64,000 bases of DNA from RGIG995 sp045603745 (GTDB taxonomy: Bacteria; Bacillota; Clostridia; Oscillospirales; UBA644), in assembly GCA_045603745.1 (NCBI GenBank), contig JAZUMQ010000049.1:1-64000 (forward strand). The letters are read 5' to 3'. Under the pieces are notes generated by a model. That model ran no database searches, had not been told where the DNA came from, and saw only the letters and a program-made list of their open reading frames with translations. Made by a program: the position numbers and the translations under genes. Shown here in pieces: positions 40,532 through 48,968 of the stretch (positions are counted from its first letter, which is position 1; the number at the start of each line of letters is the position of its first letter).

Positions 40532-40537
40532 CAAAAA

Positions 40538-40572
40538 GCACTTATGAATTTTCTCATAAGTGCTTTTCTTTT
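40538..40572. terminator. Terminator between deacetylase and ABC permease genes
   Basis: The perfect 10-bp stem GCACTTATGA/TCATAAGTGC (40538-40547, 40553-40562) is followed by TTTTCTTTT on the plus strand and by an A5/T5 tract on the other side. The convergent permease gene ends at 40571, so it may work in both directions. Confidence 0.85.
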
Positions 40573-41404
40573 ATTTCAGATCCTTGCGGCGGAATTTCAG
40601 GATTCCGTGACAAAGCAGTGCCGCAGCCCCAACAAGAGGGGGCAACACGTAAGACAATACATCGGATGTTGCATAAGAAGTTCCCAGTCCGATGTTTGCA
40701 GAGAACATAAACACGTTGATCCGTTGAAGGAACTCCAAGAAATCGACCAACCATTTCATCCCTGCGTCAACTTCGGTCAGAACCATTGTCACGACCTGCA
40801 AAATACTGCCGATCATCGTCGCACCGAACACCACAGCAATATACGTCACGATAACCAGCCTCATGTTTTTCATCACAACACAAAGCCAACTGATGAAAGC
40901 GGCGACAAAGACATAGAGCAGCAACTCAAACAACAGCGATTCAAAGAAATACCACAAATCCGCCGTTACAAAGGGGGTCGGTTGGTAATCGAAAAACGGA
41001 AGACTGATGCCCAAAGTCAACAGTGCGTGTGCCAGAACGATTCCGAACAGCGTGGTAAAACATACCGTAAACAGGGAAAGAAAGATCGAAGTACGGGAAT
41101 GTCCGCTGATAATCTTATTCCGCACCGTTCCGGAACTGAAGTCTTTACAAAGAATAATTCCGATCAAAAGCGGGGCGATCAAACCCAAATTATTGCCAAA
41201 GGAAAAGGAACTGAAAAACTGTCCTTTCGCCGAAACCAGACCGGAGAGCATCTCCTCCGTCATGGGGTCTTCCCCGACAAATGCAAACAAAACGATGTAC
41301 AACAACGGTGTGATAACGGCAAAAATCACGGCTAAAATGCAAACGACAAGAAACAGTTTATCTTGGAAGAATTTTTTGTAATCCGATTTGATCAATCTCG
41401 TCAT
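40571..41404 (-). CDS. ABC-2-type permease
   Basis: The 277-residue protein has six predicted membrane helices, with a cytoplasmic start LIKSDYKKFFQDKLF and an amphipathic segment after helix 1. It overlaps the ATPase gene by 4 nt (ATGA) and should form its membrane partner. The pair resembles BcrAB/lantibiotic-immunity exporters; the substrate is not known. Confidence 0.85.
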   Translation of the reverse strand: MTRLIKSDYKKFFQDKLFLVVCILAVIFAVITPLLYIVLFAFVGEDPMTEEMLSGLVSAKGQFFSSFSFGNNLGLIAPLLIGIILCKDFSSGTVRNKIISGHSRTSIFLSLFTVCFTTLFGIVLAHALLTLGISLPFFDYQPTPFVTADLWYFFESLLFELLLYVFVAAFISWLCVVMKNMRLVIVTYIAVVFGATMIGSILQVVTMVLTEVDAGMKWLVDFLEFLQRINVFMFSANIGLGTSYATSDVLSYVLPPLVGAAALLCHGILKFRRKDLK

Positions 41405-42321
41405 ACCCGTTTTCCTCCTATGGTTTTCAGATAGTAATCTTCGAAGGTAGATTCGTGACAGTTGATACTGACAATCCGGATCCCGTTTTCCAAAACCGCG
41501 GATAAGATCGGATTCAAATCAAACTCACCCACAAAACGGACACCTCCGGGAATCGAAGAAAGGGAGTTCTCAGGCAACAATCCGGAAAGAATCTGCAACA
41601 GATCCTCCGGGAGATCGGTCTTAATTTCCGTGGTGGGAGCCATTTCCTTTTGCAATTGATCGGCGGAAATTTCCTTGATAATATGCCCTTTGGAAATAAT
41701 TCCGTATTTGGTTGCCACCAGAGACAACTCGCTGAGAATGTGCGAAGAAATCAAAAAGGTGATGTTTTTCTCCCGGTTCAATCGTAAAATCAATTCACGA
41801 ATCTCCACAATACCGGCAGGATCCAAACCGTTCAAAGGTTCATCCAAAATCAAAAATTCGGGATCTCCCAACAGGCACATTGCAATTCCAAGACGCTGAC
41901 GCATCCCCAACGAGAAATTGCCGGCGTGCTTCTTTTCCTTGACCATTTCCCCCAATCCAACCTCTTGCAAGGTTTCGGCGATTTTTTCATCGGCGGGAAT
42001 CCCCAAAATCATGCATTGCATTTTAAGGTTATCATAAGCCGACATATTGGGATAAATGGACGGACTTTCCACAATAGCACCGATCTTGCGACGGGCGGTT
42101 TTGATTTCATTGGAATCATGCGCAACGCCGAACAATTCAAATCGTCCGCCTTGAGGAAAAATCAAGCCTGTAATCAGCCGGATCACCGTAGTTTTCCCAG
42201 AGCCGTTCTCCCCTACAAATCCGTAAATATCGCCACGGCAAATGGTCATATCGGTGTCTTTTACGGCAAAATGCCGTTTGTACTTTTTGGATAAACCAAA
42301 GGTACGCAGAACGTAATCCAT
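41401..42321 (-). CDS. ABC transporter ATP-binding protein (BcrA-like)
   Basis: The 306-residue ATPase has Walker A GENGSGKTT (about residues 38-46), signature FSLGMRQRLG, Walker B LILDEPLNGLD and H-loop SSHILSEL. A C-terminal extension of about 80 residues is typical of bacitracin-type exporters. AAAGGATCGGTTTT precedes the ATG. Its promoter and a small dyad lie upstream. Confidence 0.92.
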   Translation of the reverse strand: MDYVLRTFGLSKKYKRHFAVKDTDMTICRGDIYGFVGENGSGKTTVIRLITGLIFPQGGRFELFGVAHDSNEIKTARRKIGAIVESPSIYPNMSAYDNLKMQCMILGIPADEKIAETLQEVGLGEMVKEKKHAGNFSLGMRQRLGIAMCLLGDPEFLILDEPLNGLDPAGIVEIRELILRLNREKNITFLISSHILSELSLVATKYGIISKGHIIKEISADQLQKEMAPTTEIKTDLPEDLLQILSGLLPENSLSSIPGGVRFVGEFDLNPILSAVLENGIRIVSINCHESTFEDYYLKTIGGKRV

Positions 42322-42342
42322 AAAACCGATCCTTTCATCAAG

Positions 42343-42400
42343 TTCGTAATCATACGAAGTTTTACAATATGATTATATCATATTTTCAGAAGGAAATCAA
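42343..42400 (-). promoter_or_regulatory. Promoter and dyad upstream of the ABC pair
   Basis: On the minus strand TTGATT (plus 42395-42400), a 17-nt spacer and TATAAT (plus 42372-42377). Downstream, near the start point, is the dyad TTCGT-N6-ACGAA (42343-42358), a possible operator. Confidence 0.7.
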
Positions 42401-42447
42401 TACACAAAAAAGATTTTTTATCTTGAATTGACTTATATAAAAAAATA

Positions 42448-42468
42448 GGATGAGCGATGCTCATCCTG
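42448..42468 (-). terminator. Intrinsic terminator of tRNA-Leu
   Basis: The stem AGGATGAGC/GCTCATCCT with a 3-nt loop lies just past the CCA end on the minus strand and is followed by ATTTTTTT. Confidence 0.9.
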
Positions 42469-42474
42469 TTTTAT

Positions 42475-42559
42475 TGGTGCGGTCGGGGGGACTTGAACCC
42501 CCACGAGTCTCCTCACTACCACCTCAAAGTAGCGTGTCTGCCGATTCCACCACGACCGC
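42475..42559 (-). tRNA. tRNA-Leu (anticodon GAG)
   Basis: A class II tRNA with long variable arm: acceptor GCGGTCG/CGACCGC, D-arm with GGAATCGGCAGACA, anticodon stem CTACT/GGTAG with loop TTGAGGT (anticodon GAG), T-arm GGGGG-TTCAAGT-CCCCC and encoded CCA. Confidence 0.95.
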
Positions 42560-42584
42560 GAATATGAAATTTTCATGCCTATAT

Positions 42585-42613
42585 ATTATAGCAACTTTAA
42601 AAGCGTTTGTCAA
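42585..42613 (-). promoter_or_regulatory. Promoter of tRNA-Leu
   Basis: On the minus strand a perfect TTGACA (plus 42608-42613), 17-nt spacer and TATAAT (plus 42585-42590). Confidence 0.9.
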
Positions 42614-42712
42614 GAGGTAAATTTGAAAAAAAACGGAAATTATAAAAAATTTCCTGCGAAATTCTCTCCTTTTTGGAAACACTATTACCAAATAAGGAAA
42701 AGGAGAAAAAAT

Positions 42713-42901
42713 ATGCTGATGTTAAATCGAAAAAATCATTGCAACAAGACATCGTTGTCAACGGCGATCGTCGTGATTGCCGCCGCACATATTGCTGCGG
42801 GAGTCATTCTTTGCAAAGGTATGTGCCATCATTCTACGCTGGAGCAAATGGCAAAGAAAGCAAAAAGAACCGTCGTTGGTCTGGTTCGGGAAATCATTTA
42901 A
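42713..42901 (+). CDS. Small single-helix membrane protein, unknown
   Basis: The 62-residue peptide has a basic start, one hydrophobic helix (LSTAIVVIAAAHIAAGVIL) and a cationic amphipathic tail (MAKKAKRTVVGLVREII). AAGGAGAAAAAATA precedes the ATG; the frame upstream has no ribosome site. A terminator follows. The hydrophobic helix contains His and Ala-Ala repeats; no family is recognised. Confidence 0.65.
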   Translation: MLMLNRKNHCNKTSLSTAIVVIAAAHIAAGVILCKGMCHHSTLEQMAKKAKRTVVGLVREII

Positions 42902-42936
42902 AAGTTTTTTACAAGGTTTACTGCATATATTTTTTA

Positions 42937-42972
42937 ACAAGACGGACAGGCTCGGCTGTCCGTCTTGTCTTT
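42937..42972 (+). terminator. Intrinsic terminator
   Basis: The perfect 13-bp stem ACAAGACGGACAG/CTGTCCGTCTTGT (42937-42949, 42956-42968) is followed by CTTTT. Confidence 0.88.
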
Positions 42973-42982
42973 TGGCTTTTTC

Positions 42983-43011
42983 TTGACATCGCCTATTATT
43001 TATGATATAAT
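42983..43011 (+). promoter_or_regulatory. Promoter of the 43063-46281 operon
   Basis: A perfect TTGACA (42983-42988), 17-nt spacer and TATAAT (43006-43011). Confidence 0.92.
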
Positions 43012-43062
43012 GAAAAAATCAAAAATAGCCAAAAGAGAGAAAGAAAAAGTCGGAGGTATCAC

Positions 43063-43770
43063 GTGAACGGAAAGATGAAATTCAAAAAGATCATGACACG
43101 AACCAACCGTGGAATCGTTTTGGGAATCGTATTGTTAATCCTGTTGGTTTCTTTCGTGGTAGTTGATGCGGCAATTTTCCGTATTAATACAAAGAAAATC
43201 CGGGCGAATCTGATTGACTGCATTACCAAAACGGCGGAACTGAATTCTCTGTTGGATCCCGAACGGGTGGGAGAACGGATCGGGGACGAGGATCAAGCTG
43301 AAATGATTGCCGGCTTGAAAACAATTTTTGAGACTTATTACGCAGATCCTTCCCTGACGGAGCGGATCACGGTTTACGACGGATACGATTCGATCGAGAC
43401 GATGGAAACTCTTGCCGATTGGTTTGGCCGCACCGCAAGCTTTGAGGTAACGGAAATTCAGATTCTCGACACGAGAGATGAATTTAAAATTGCCTTTGAA
43501 CGTCAAGGCTTACGTTTTGCACTGGTGCAAATCAACGATCTGCCCATTGAAATGGATATTCGGACGGCCGTCCGCAGTTGCGAACCCTTTATGGGAGGAG
43601 GACCTTCCTATTTAATCGACAACATTGAACCCGACGGATCTATGGTTTTCGGAAAGAATCAAACGCTGAAGTTTTTCCTTTCCGGGAGTGTTTATCTGAC
43701 CTTCACAGAGGGTGAGTGGAAAATCCTTATGTCGGATTTCTACACGAAAACGATAACGGAGGTGGAATGA
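43063..43770 (+). CDS. Membrane-anchored extracytoplasmic protein of an ABC operon
   Basis: The 235-residue product has one N-terminal helix (GIVLGIVLLILLVSFVVV) and a soluble outer domain with mixed alpha/beta pattern. GTG 43063 lies six bases after GGAGG; ATG 43075 is an alternative. It overlaps the ATPase gene (ATGA), so all three genes form one operon. I recognise no domain; it may be an accessory or sensor subunit of the exporter. Confidence 0.75.
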   Translation: MNGKMKFKKIMTRTNRGIVLGIVLLILLVSFVVVDAAIFRINTKKIRANLIDCITKTAELNSLLDPERVGERIGDEDQAEMIAGLKTIFETYYADPSLTERITVYDGYDSIETMETLADWFGRTASFEVTEIQILDTRDEFKIAFERQGLRFALVQINDLPIEMDIRTAVRSCEPFMGGGPSYLIDNIEPDGSMVFGKNQTLKFFLSGSVYLTFTEGEWKILMSDFYTKTITEVE

Positions 43771-44750
43771 TGGAAGGAACGTTACATACCAATCCGGACG
43801 CGGAAGTAGTTCTCAATATTGAGCATTTATCCAAATGCTTTGGCAAAAAGCAAGTTCTTCACGATATTTCCTTTCAGACCTACGCCGGAGAAGTTTTCGG
43901 ATTTCTAGGTCCCAACGGTGCAGGGAAAACCACGCTGATCAAAACTGCGGTTGGGCATTTGATGATTGACGAAGGTTCCGTTTCCATTTGCGGGAAAACT
44001 CTGAAAAAGGATTTTGAAGGGGCGATGGCACAGGTTGGCGGTATCATTGAAAATCCGGAATTTTACAAATACATGAGCGGATATGACAACCTGTTACAGT
44101 ATGCCCGAATCCGGGGAGTCGACGATCTTCAACGGGTTCGCGAGGTGATTCACCTTGTGGGTTTGGATCATCGAATCCACGACAAAGTGGGGCGTTATTC
44201 CTTAGGTATGCGTCAACGTCTCGGAGTGGCACAGGCGATTTTGCACCGTCCGAAATTATTGGTTTTGGACGAACCGACCAACGGACTGGATCCCGCGGGA
44301 ATTAAGGATCTTCGGGATATTCTCAAAGGGATCGCCCACGAAGAAGGAACGTCGGTGTTGGTTTCCAGCCACCTGATGAGCGAAATGGAATTGATGTGCG
44401 ATCGGGTAGGAGTTATCGTTGAAGGAAAACTGATCGACGTAAAATCCGTAGAAGAATTGGTTTCCGCTACTGCCCTCGACAAATCGGACTTCATTTTTGA
44501 AACGGGAGACGGAGCCTCCGTAATGAAATTGTTGGATTTCATTCCCGAAGAAGAAAAGACCTTGTTGGAAAACGGAGATCTGGAACTTGTCATTCCGAAG
44601 CGGGAAGAAAAACAAATTCTTTCCCGCATCAATCGTACCATAGTAGAGGCGGAGATCGACCTTTACTGCGTATCACGAAAAGAAAACAAGCGCCTGGAAG
44701 ACGTATTTATCGAATTGACCGGCGGGGAAGGAGACGTTCAGATTGGATAA
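43767..44750 (+). CDS. ABC transporter ATP-binding protein
   Basis: The 327-residue ATPase has Walker A GPNGAGKTT (about residues 50-58), signature YSLGMRQRLG, Walker B LVLDEPTNGLD and H-loop SSHLMSEM. A C-terminal domain of about 100 residues follows. Two adjacent ATG codons are possible; 43767 overlaps the upstream stop. It pairs with the permease downstream. It is similar in plan to the BcrA-like ATPase at 41401, but more divergent. Confidence 0.92.
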   Translation: MMEGTLHTNPDAEVVLNIEHLSKCFGKKQVLHDISFQTYAGEVFGFLGPNGAGKTTLIKTAVGHLMIDEGSVSICGKTLKKDFEGAMAQVGGIIENPEFYKYMSGYDNLLQYARIRGVDDLQRVREVIHLVGLDHRIHDKVGRYSLGMRQRLGVAQAILHRPKLLVLDEPTNGLDPAGIKDLRDILKGIAHEEGTSVLVSSHLMSEMELMCDRVGVIVEGKLIDVKSVEELVSATALDKSDFIFETGDGASVMKLLDFIPEEEKTLLENGDLELVIPKREEKQILSRINRTIVEAEIDLYCVSRKENKRLEDVFIELTGGEGDVQIG

Positions 44751-46281
44751 GATGTTCAAGCTCGTCCAAAACGAGATCATTAAACTTGTGAAGCGTAAAT
44801 CCCTTCTTGTCATGATTCTTCTCATTGCCGTCATCGCCGTGGGTGCGGCGTTACTTTTCAACTTCACCCGGGACATGGAAGACCTTTCTTCCGCGGAATA
44901 CCTGGTCGAGCAGTGGAAGAAAGAAATTAAAGATCTGGAACGATTCTTTGCCCCCGACCATTATCTGGACAACGCCTATGCCGACAATACCGCTCGGGCA
45001 AAAAAATATCGCAACCGCTCTGAAATGTTGCAGTATTTGGTAGAAAATAATTACTCCCCCTACGACTGGCGTTATATGTCCGGGCTGATTGAAACCATCT
45101 TTGAACATAAACTTCAGATGGACACGAATTATAATTATGAGTATCATAAAGGAGAATACGACCGTCTGAAAGCCTTGGCAGATACGGACGATTGGAAAAC
45201 CTATTACAAAGAATTGGCAGAAGAACAGGAGGCGCTCTATCTTCGCCTACACCCTGAGGCAATCGCCGAGGTAAAAGAAGCGGTTTGGTATGAATACGAA
45301 TACCGTACGCAAAATGATTTTCGTCCCGGCGTTGAACCTTGGCGAGATCATTTGATCTCTGCCGTAGTTTCCGCGAAATTTTCCCTTGCCTATTTTGTGC
45401 AAGAAGAATACGAGCGAAACTGCGAAGAAAATGACATAGATTATACTCCCCCATCTACCGGAGATCCCGCGTTGGACAAACCGAATCTCACCTTAGAACA
45501 AGTGCGGGAAAACCGCAAAGAGGTGTTAGACAAACTTGCCGTTGCAACCTACCGGCTGGAACACAACGTAAAAACCGACGTGGGTGTGGTATTCGGAGAA
45601 GTCTCGGTCATTTCGGGAGGGGAAATCTCCCCCTTCTGGGAATGTTTTGCTTCCTCTTCCGGGTATATCCTTGCCATCGGTGTTCTGATCATTATTATTG
45701 CGGGACAGATCGTGGCATCGGAATTTTCTGCCGGAACGATCAAATTCCTCTTGGTCAGCCCTGTGAAGCGGTGGAAGATCGTCATGGCCAAATATATCAC
45801 CGTACTTCTTCTTTCCGTGGTCTTTACGATCCTTCTGTACGTGGCTTCCGCTTTGGCTTCTCTCGGAGTCTTCGGGGGGTTCGCTTTCGGAGACGAGATC
45901 GTTCGGGTGGAAAACGGAATTGCGTGGGGTGTTTCTCCTTTCCTTTCGGTGTTGAAAAACTACGGTTGGGCATTCGTAGAAGTTTGGGTCGTTGCCACCA
46001 TGGCATTTGCCATCTCTTCTCTGCTTCGCAGTACCGCAGTTTCCATCGGGGTGGGGCTGTTTGCCTATCTTTCGGGAACTGCCATTGTAGAAATATTCTC
46101 AAAGTTTGGCTTTGATTTCGGACGATATATTTTGTTTGCAAATCTGGACCTGCCGGCAATCATGAAAAACGTTTCCGTTTTCCCGAATCAGACCTTACCG
46201 GAAGCGATTATCATCATCGTCGGTCACATGGCGGTATTCCTGCTCACCGCGTGGGACGGATTCGTCCGTCGGGAAATTTAA
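44743..46281 (+). CDS. ABC-2-type permease with large outer domain
   Basis: The 512-residue protein has a first membrane helix (about 22-40), a long charged extracytoplasmic segment (about 45-295) and five C-terminal helices (about 305-505) with SEFSAGTIKFLLVSPVKRWKI split around the second. TTG 44743 lies nine bases after AAGGAG and overlaps the ATPase stop; ATG 44752 is poorly placed. The outer domain may handle a large substrate. Substrate unknown. Confidence 0.83.
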   Translation: MDKMFKLVQNEIIKLVKRKSLLVMILLIAVIAVGAALLFNFTRDMEDLSSAEYLVEQWKKEIKDLERFFAPDHYLDNAYADNTARAKKYRNRSEMLQYLVENNYSPYDWRYMSGLIETIFEHKLQMDTNYNYEYHKGEYDRLKALADTDDWKTYYKELAEEQEALYLRLHPEAIAEVKEAVWYEYEYRTQNDFRPGVEPWRDHLISAVVSAKFSLAYFVQEEYERNCEENDIDYTPPSTGDPALDKPNLTLEQVRENRKEVLDKLAVATYRLEHNVKTDVGVVFGEVSVISGGEISPFWECFASSSGYILAIGVLIIIIAGQIVASEFSAGTIKFLLVSPVKRWKIVMAKYITVLLLSVVFTILLYVASALASLGVFGGFAFGDEIVRVENGIAWGVSPFLSVLKNYGWAFVEVWVVATMAFAISSLLRSTAVSIGVGLFAYLSGTAIVEIFSKFGFDFGRYILFANLDLPAIMKNVSVFPNQTLPEAIIIIVGHMAVFLLTAWDGFVRREI

Positions 46282-46299
46282 GGCCGGAAACGAAATCAT

Positions 46300-46328
46300 A
46301 ATATTTTCCCATATTTCGGGCATACTAC
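46300..46328 (+). promoter_or_regulatory. Candidate sporulation (sigma-E-like) promoter
   Basis: AATATT (46300-46305), 15 nt and CATACTAC (46321-46328) resemble a mother-cell promoter. No housekeeping promoter is evident before the helical protein gene at 46359. Confidence 0.35.
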
Positions 46329-46358
46329 CGTCAACATGATAGGAAAGGACGGTCAGAT

Positions 46359-46793
46359 ATGATCGAACAAGACACAATAAAACTATTGCGGGAATGTGAT
46401 GCAGGGGTCAAGATGGGAGTATCGTCCATCGATGACGTGCTGGACTCGGTACGCAGTAAAGAATTGAGAGAATATTTGGTTCAATGCAGAAACGAGCACG
46501 TCAAATTGAACGATGAAGTGCAAGGGGCGTTGGAACGGTTTCACGATGACGGCAAAGATCCGAACCCCATCGCAAAGGGAATGTCCTGGATCAAAACAAA
46601 CGTCAAATTGGCGGCAGATACCTCAGACGAGACCGTAGCGGATCTGATGACCGACGGTTGCAATATGGGGGTTAAATCCCTGAACCGCTATCTCAACGAG
46701 TACGAAGCCGCAGACGAAACGGCGAAGGATATTGCAAAACGACTGATCAATCTGGAAGAAAAATTGGCGGTCGATATTCGGAAATATCTCTAA
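46359..46793 (+). CDS. Helical ferritin-like protein, unknown function
   Basis: The 144-residue protein is nearly all helix with four predicted helices and repeated acidic/His positions (RNEHVKLNDEVQ, NLEEKLAVDIRKYL), resembling DUF2383-like four-helix bundles. GGACGGTCAGAT precedes the ATG. It is single, between an ABC permease gene and the thrS leader. Function is not known; a spore or stress role is possible from the promoter. Confidence 0.72.
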   Translation: MIEQDTIKLLRECDAGVKMGVSSIDDVLDSVRSKELREYLVQCRNEHVKLNDEVQGALERFHDDGKDPNPIAKGMSWIKTNVKLAADTSDETVADLMTDGCNMGVKSLNRYLNEYEAADETAKDIAKRLINLEEKLAVDIRKYL

Positions 46794-46799
46794 AACCCC

Positions 46800-46828
46800 T
46801 TGACAAACCGAAAAAATTGTGTTATTAT
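46800..46828 (+). promoter_or_regulatory. Promoter of thrS
   Basis: CTGACA (46800-46805), a 17-nt spacer and TATTAT (46823-46828) immediately precede the T-box leader. Confidence 0.75.
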
Positions 46829-46837
46829 ATATGGTAA

Positions 46838-47070
46838 CAAAGGCAATGATGGAGAGAGTAGCCTTACCCGAACATTCAGAGAGAAGAACGTTTGCTGTGA
46901 GTTCTTTATGCAAGGGTCTGTGTGAAGACCACTCCGGAGCCGCAACGCCCAACCGAAAGAAGTAAGTGTTGCCGTACCCCGGCGTCAACGGGTCAATGAG
47001 TGAAACGTTAAGGTGGAACCGTGCAATTATGCACCCTTAAGGCAGAAATGCTTTAAGGGTGTTTTTATTT
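46838..47070 (+). promoter_or_regulatory. T-box riboswitch (threonine) of thrS
   Basis: The leader starts with AATGATGGAGAGAGTAG, has CAGAGAG and GCTGTGAG segments, then GACCACTCCGGAGC, where ACC at 46928-46930 is the likely Thr specifier codon. The T-box core AGGTGGAACCGTG is at 47011-47023. The terminator stem CACCCTTAA.../...TTAAGGGTG with T5 (47032-47066) would be replaced by the antiterminator when uncharged tRNA-Thr binds. It lies 28 nt before thrS. Confidence 0.95.
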
Positions 47071-47097
47071 TGTAACATGTCGAAAGGAAGATATATT

Positions 47098-48900
47098 ATG
47101 AAGATTCTGTACAACGACGGACACGTTGCGGAATGTCCCGAAGAGGAACAACTCCACGTCATTCGCCACACCGCCGCCCACATCATGGCACAAGCCATTC
47201 AGCGGCTTTGGCCCCATGCGGATTTCGCATACGGACCTGCCACGGAGCGCGGATTTTATTACGACGTCGATTTGGGTGACGTCAAACTCACCGACGAAGA
47301 TCTCCCCCGCATTGAAGCGGAAATGAAAAAGATCACCAAAGAAAATCTGCCCATCAAAACCTTCACGTTACCTCGAGAAGAAGCGGTAAAACTGATGCAA
47401 GAGCGGGGCGAAAAATATAAGGAAGAACACATTGGCGATCTTCCGGAAGATGCTACCATCTCCTTCTATCAGCAGGGAGACTACATTGATATGTGCGTCG
47501 GCCCCCACCTGACCTACACCAAAGGAGTCAAGGCATTCAAATTGACCCAACAGTCCGGCGCCTATTGGAAAGGCGACAAATCGAACAAGATGCTGACCCG
47601 CATCAACGGAATCGCATTCCCCAACCAGACCGAATTGGACGAATACGTCCAACAGATGGAAGAAGCGGAAAAGCGGGATCACAACAAATTGGGTCGGGAA
47701 TTGGAATACTTTACCACTGTGGATTCCATCGGACAGGGACTTCCGATTCTGTTGCCCAACGGTGCCAGAGTGATTCAGTTACTCCAACGCTGGATCGAAG
47801 ACGAAGAACAGAAGCGGGGATATATCCTCACAAAAACGCCTTTGATGGCAAAGCGGGATCTGTACCGCATTTCCGGCCACTGGGATCATTATCTGGACGG
47901 CATGTTTATTTTGGGTGATCCCTACGATGAAGAAAAGGAATGTTTTGCGCTCCGTCCCATGACCTGTCCTTTCCAATATCAGGTATATCTGAGCAAGGCT
48001 CGTTCTTACCGTGATCTGCCCTTGCGTTACGGGGAAACCTCTACCCTGTTCCGGAATGAAGATTCCGGAGAAATGCATGGGCTTATTCGGGTTCGTCAGT
48101 TCACCATTTCAGAAGGACACTTGGTATTGCGTCCTGATCAGTTGGAAGAAGAATTCCGGGGTTGTTTGAATTTGGCAAACTATTGCTTGGAAACCTTGGG
48201 CTTGAAGGAAGACTGCTCTTTCCGGTTCTCTCAATGGGATCCCGCAAAAGCAGGCATCAAGTACGAAGGTACTGCCGAACAGTGGGAAATGGCGCAGAAT
48301 ACCATGAAGCAGATCTTGGACAACATCGGCATCGACTACGAAGTGGGCATCGACGAAGCCGCCTTCTACGGTCCGAAGTTGGATATTCAGATCAAGAACG
48401 TATTCGGCAAGGAAGATACGCTGATCACCATTCAGATCGACATGCTTTTGGCAGAAAAATTCGGCATGGAATACACCGATTCCGACGGACAGAAGAAACT
48501 GCCCTACATCATTCACCGTACTTCCATGGGTTGTTATGAACGCACCCTGGCGTTGCTGATTGAAAAGTACGCCGGCGCTCTGCCCACCTGGATGGCACCG
48601 GAACAAGTTCGGATTCTGACCATCACCGACCGTGCCAACGACTACGCCGCCAACATTCAAAGCGAACTGTTGAAACAAGGCTACCGGGTCACGGTGGACG
48701 ACAGTCAGAACACCCTGAAATACAAGATTCGCTCTGCACAGATGGAAAAGATTCCCTATATGGTCATTTTGGGCGACAAGGACATGGAGAACAACACCGT
48801 CTCCGTCCGTCACCGCTCCGGAGAAGATCTGGGCGCCATTACCCTCGACGCGTTCAAGGAAACCTTAGCAGACGTTGTGGGCAATAAGTTGAAGAAATAA
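47098..48900 (+). CDS. thrS: Threonyl-tRNA synthetase
   Basis: The 600-residue enzyme charges tRNA-Thr. The editing domain has HVIRHTAAHIMAQAI with the H-x3-H site (about residues 20-35); the catalytic core includes LRPMTCPFQYQVY, FRNEDSGEMHGLIRVRQF and RTSMGCYERTLALLIE, followed by an anticodon-binding domain. Only about 15 residues precede the editing domain, so the N-terminal TGS domain found in the 640-residue ThrRS is missing. ATG 47098 follows AAAGGAAG. Expression is under the T-box. Confidence 0.96.
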   Translation: MKILYNDGHVAECPEEEQLHVIRHTAAHIMAQAIQRLWPHADFAYGPATERGFYYDVDLGDVKLTDEDLPRIEAEMKKITKENLPIKTFTLPREEAVKLMQERGEKYKEEHIGDLPEDATISFYQQGDYIDMCVGPHLTYTKGVKAFKLTQQSGAYWKGDKSNKMLTRINGIAFPNQTELDEYVQQMEEAEKRDHNKLGRELEYFTTVDSIGQGLPILLPNGARVIQLLQRWIEDEEQKRGYILTKTPLMAKRDLYRISGHWDHYLDGMFILGDPYDEEKECFALRPMTCPFQYQVYLSKARSYRDLPLRYGETSTLFRNEDSGEMHGLIRVRQFTISEGHLVLRPDQLEEEFRGCLNLANYCLETLGLKEDCSFRFSQWDPAKAGIKYEGTAEQWEMAQNTMKQILDNIGIDYEVGIDEAAFYGPKLDIQIKNVFGKEDTLITIQIDMLLAEKFGMEYTDSDGQKKLPYIIHRTSMGCYERTLALLIEKYAGALPTWMAPEQVRILTITDRANDYAANIQSELLKQGYRVTVDDSQNTLKYKIRSAQMEKIPYMVILGDKDMENNTVSVRHRSGEDLGAITLDAFKETLADVVGNKLKK

Positions 48901-48918
48901 TTCCATACAAAAAAAGAT

Positions 48919-48955
48919 GCACCGCAGAGGATTTTCTGCGGTGCGTTTCGTTTTT
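48919..48955. terminator. Terminator of thrS, also facing the Gld-type operon
   Basis: The 10-bp stem GCACCGCAGA/TCTGCGGTGC (48919-48928, 48935-48944) is followed by GTTTCGTTTTT; the A-run at 48908-48915 makes it plausible in both directions. Confidence 0.85.
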
Positions 48956-48968
48956 GGGGGAGGGACAA

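Noticed and set aside
46300..46358. A T-box or other riboswitch before the helical protein gene
   Set aside because: No conserved riboswitch core is visible there; the T-box belongs to thrS downstream.
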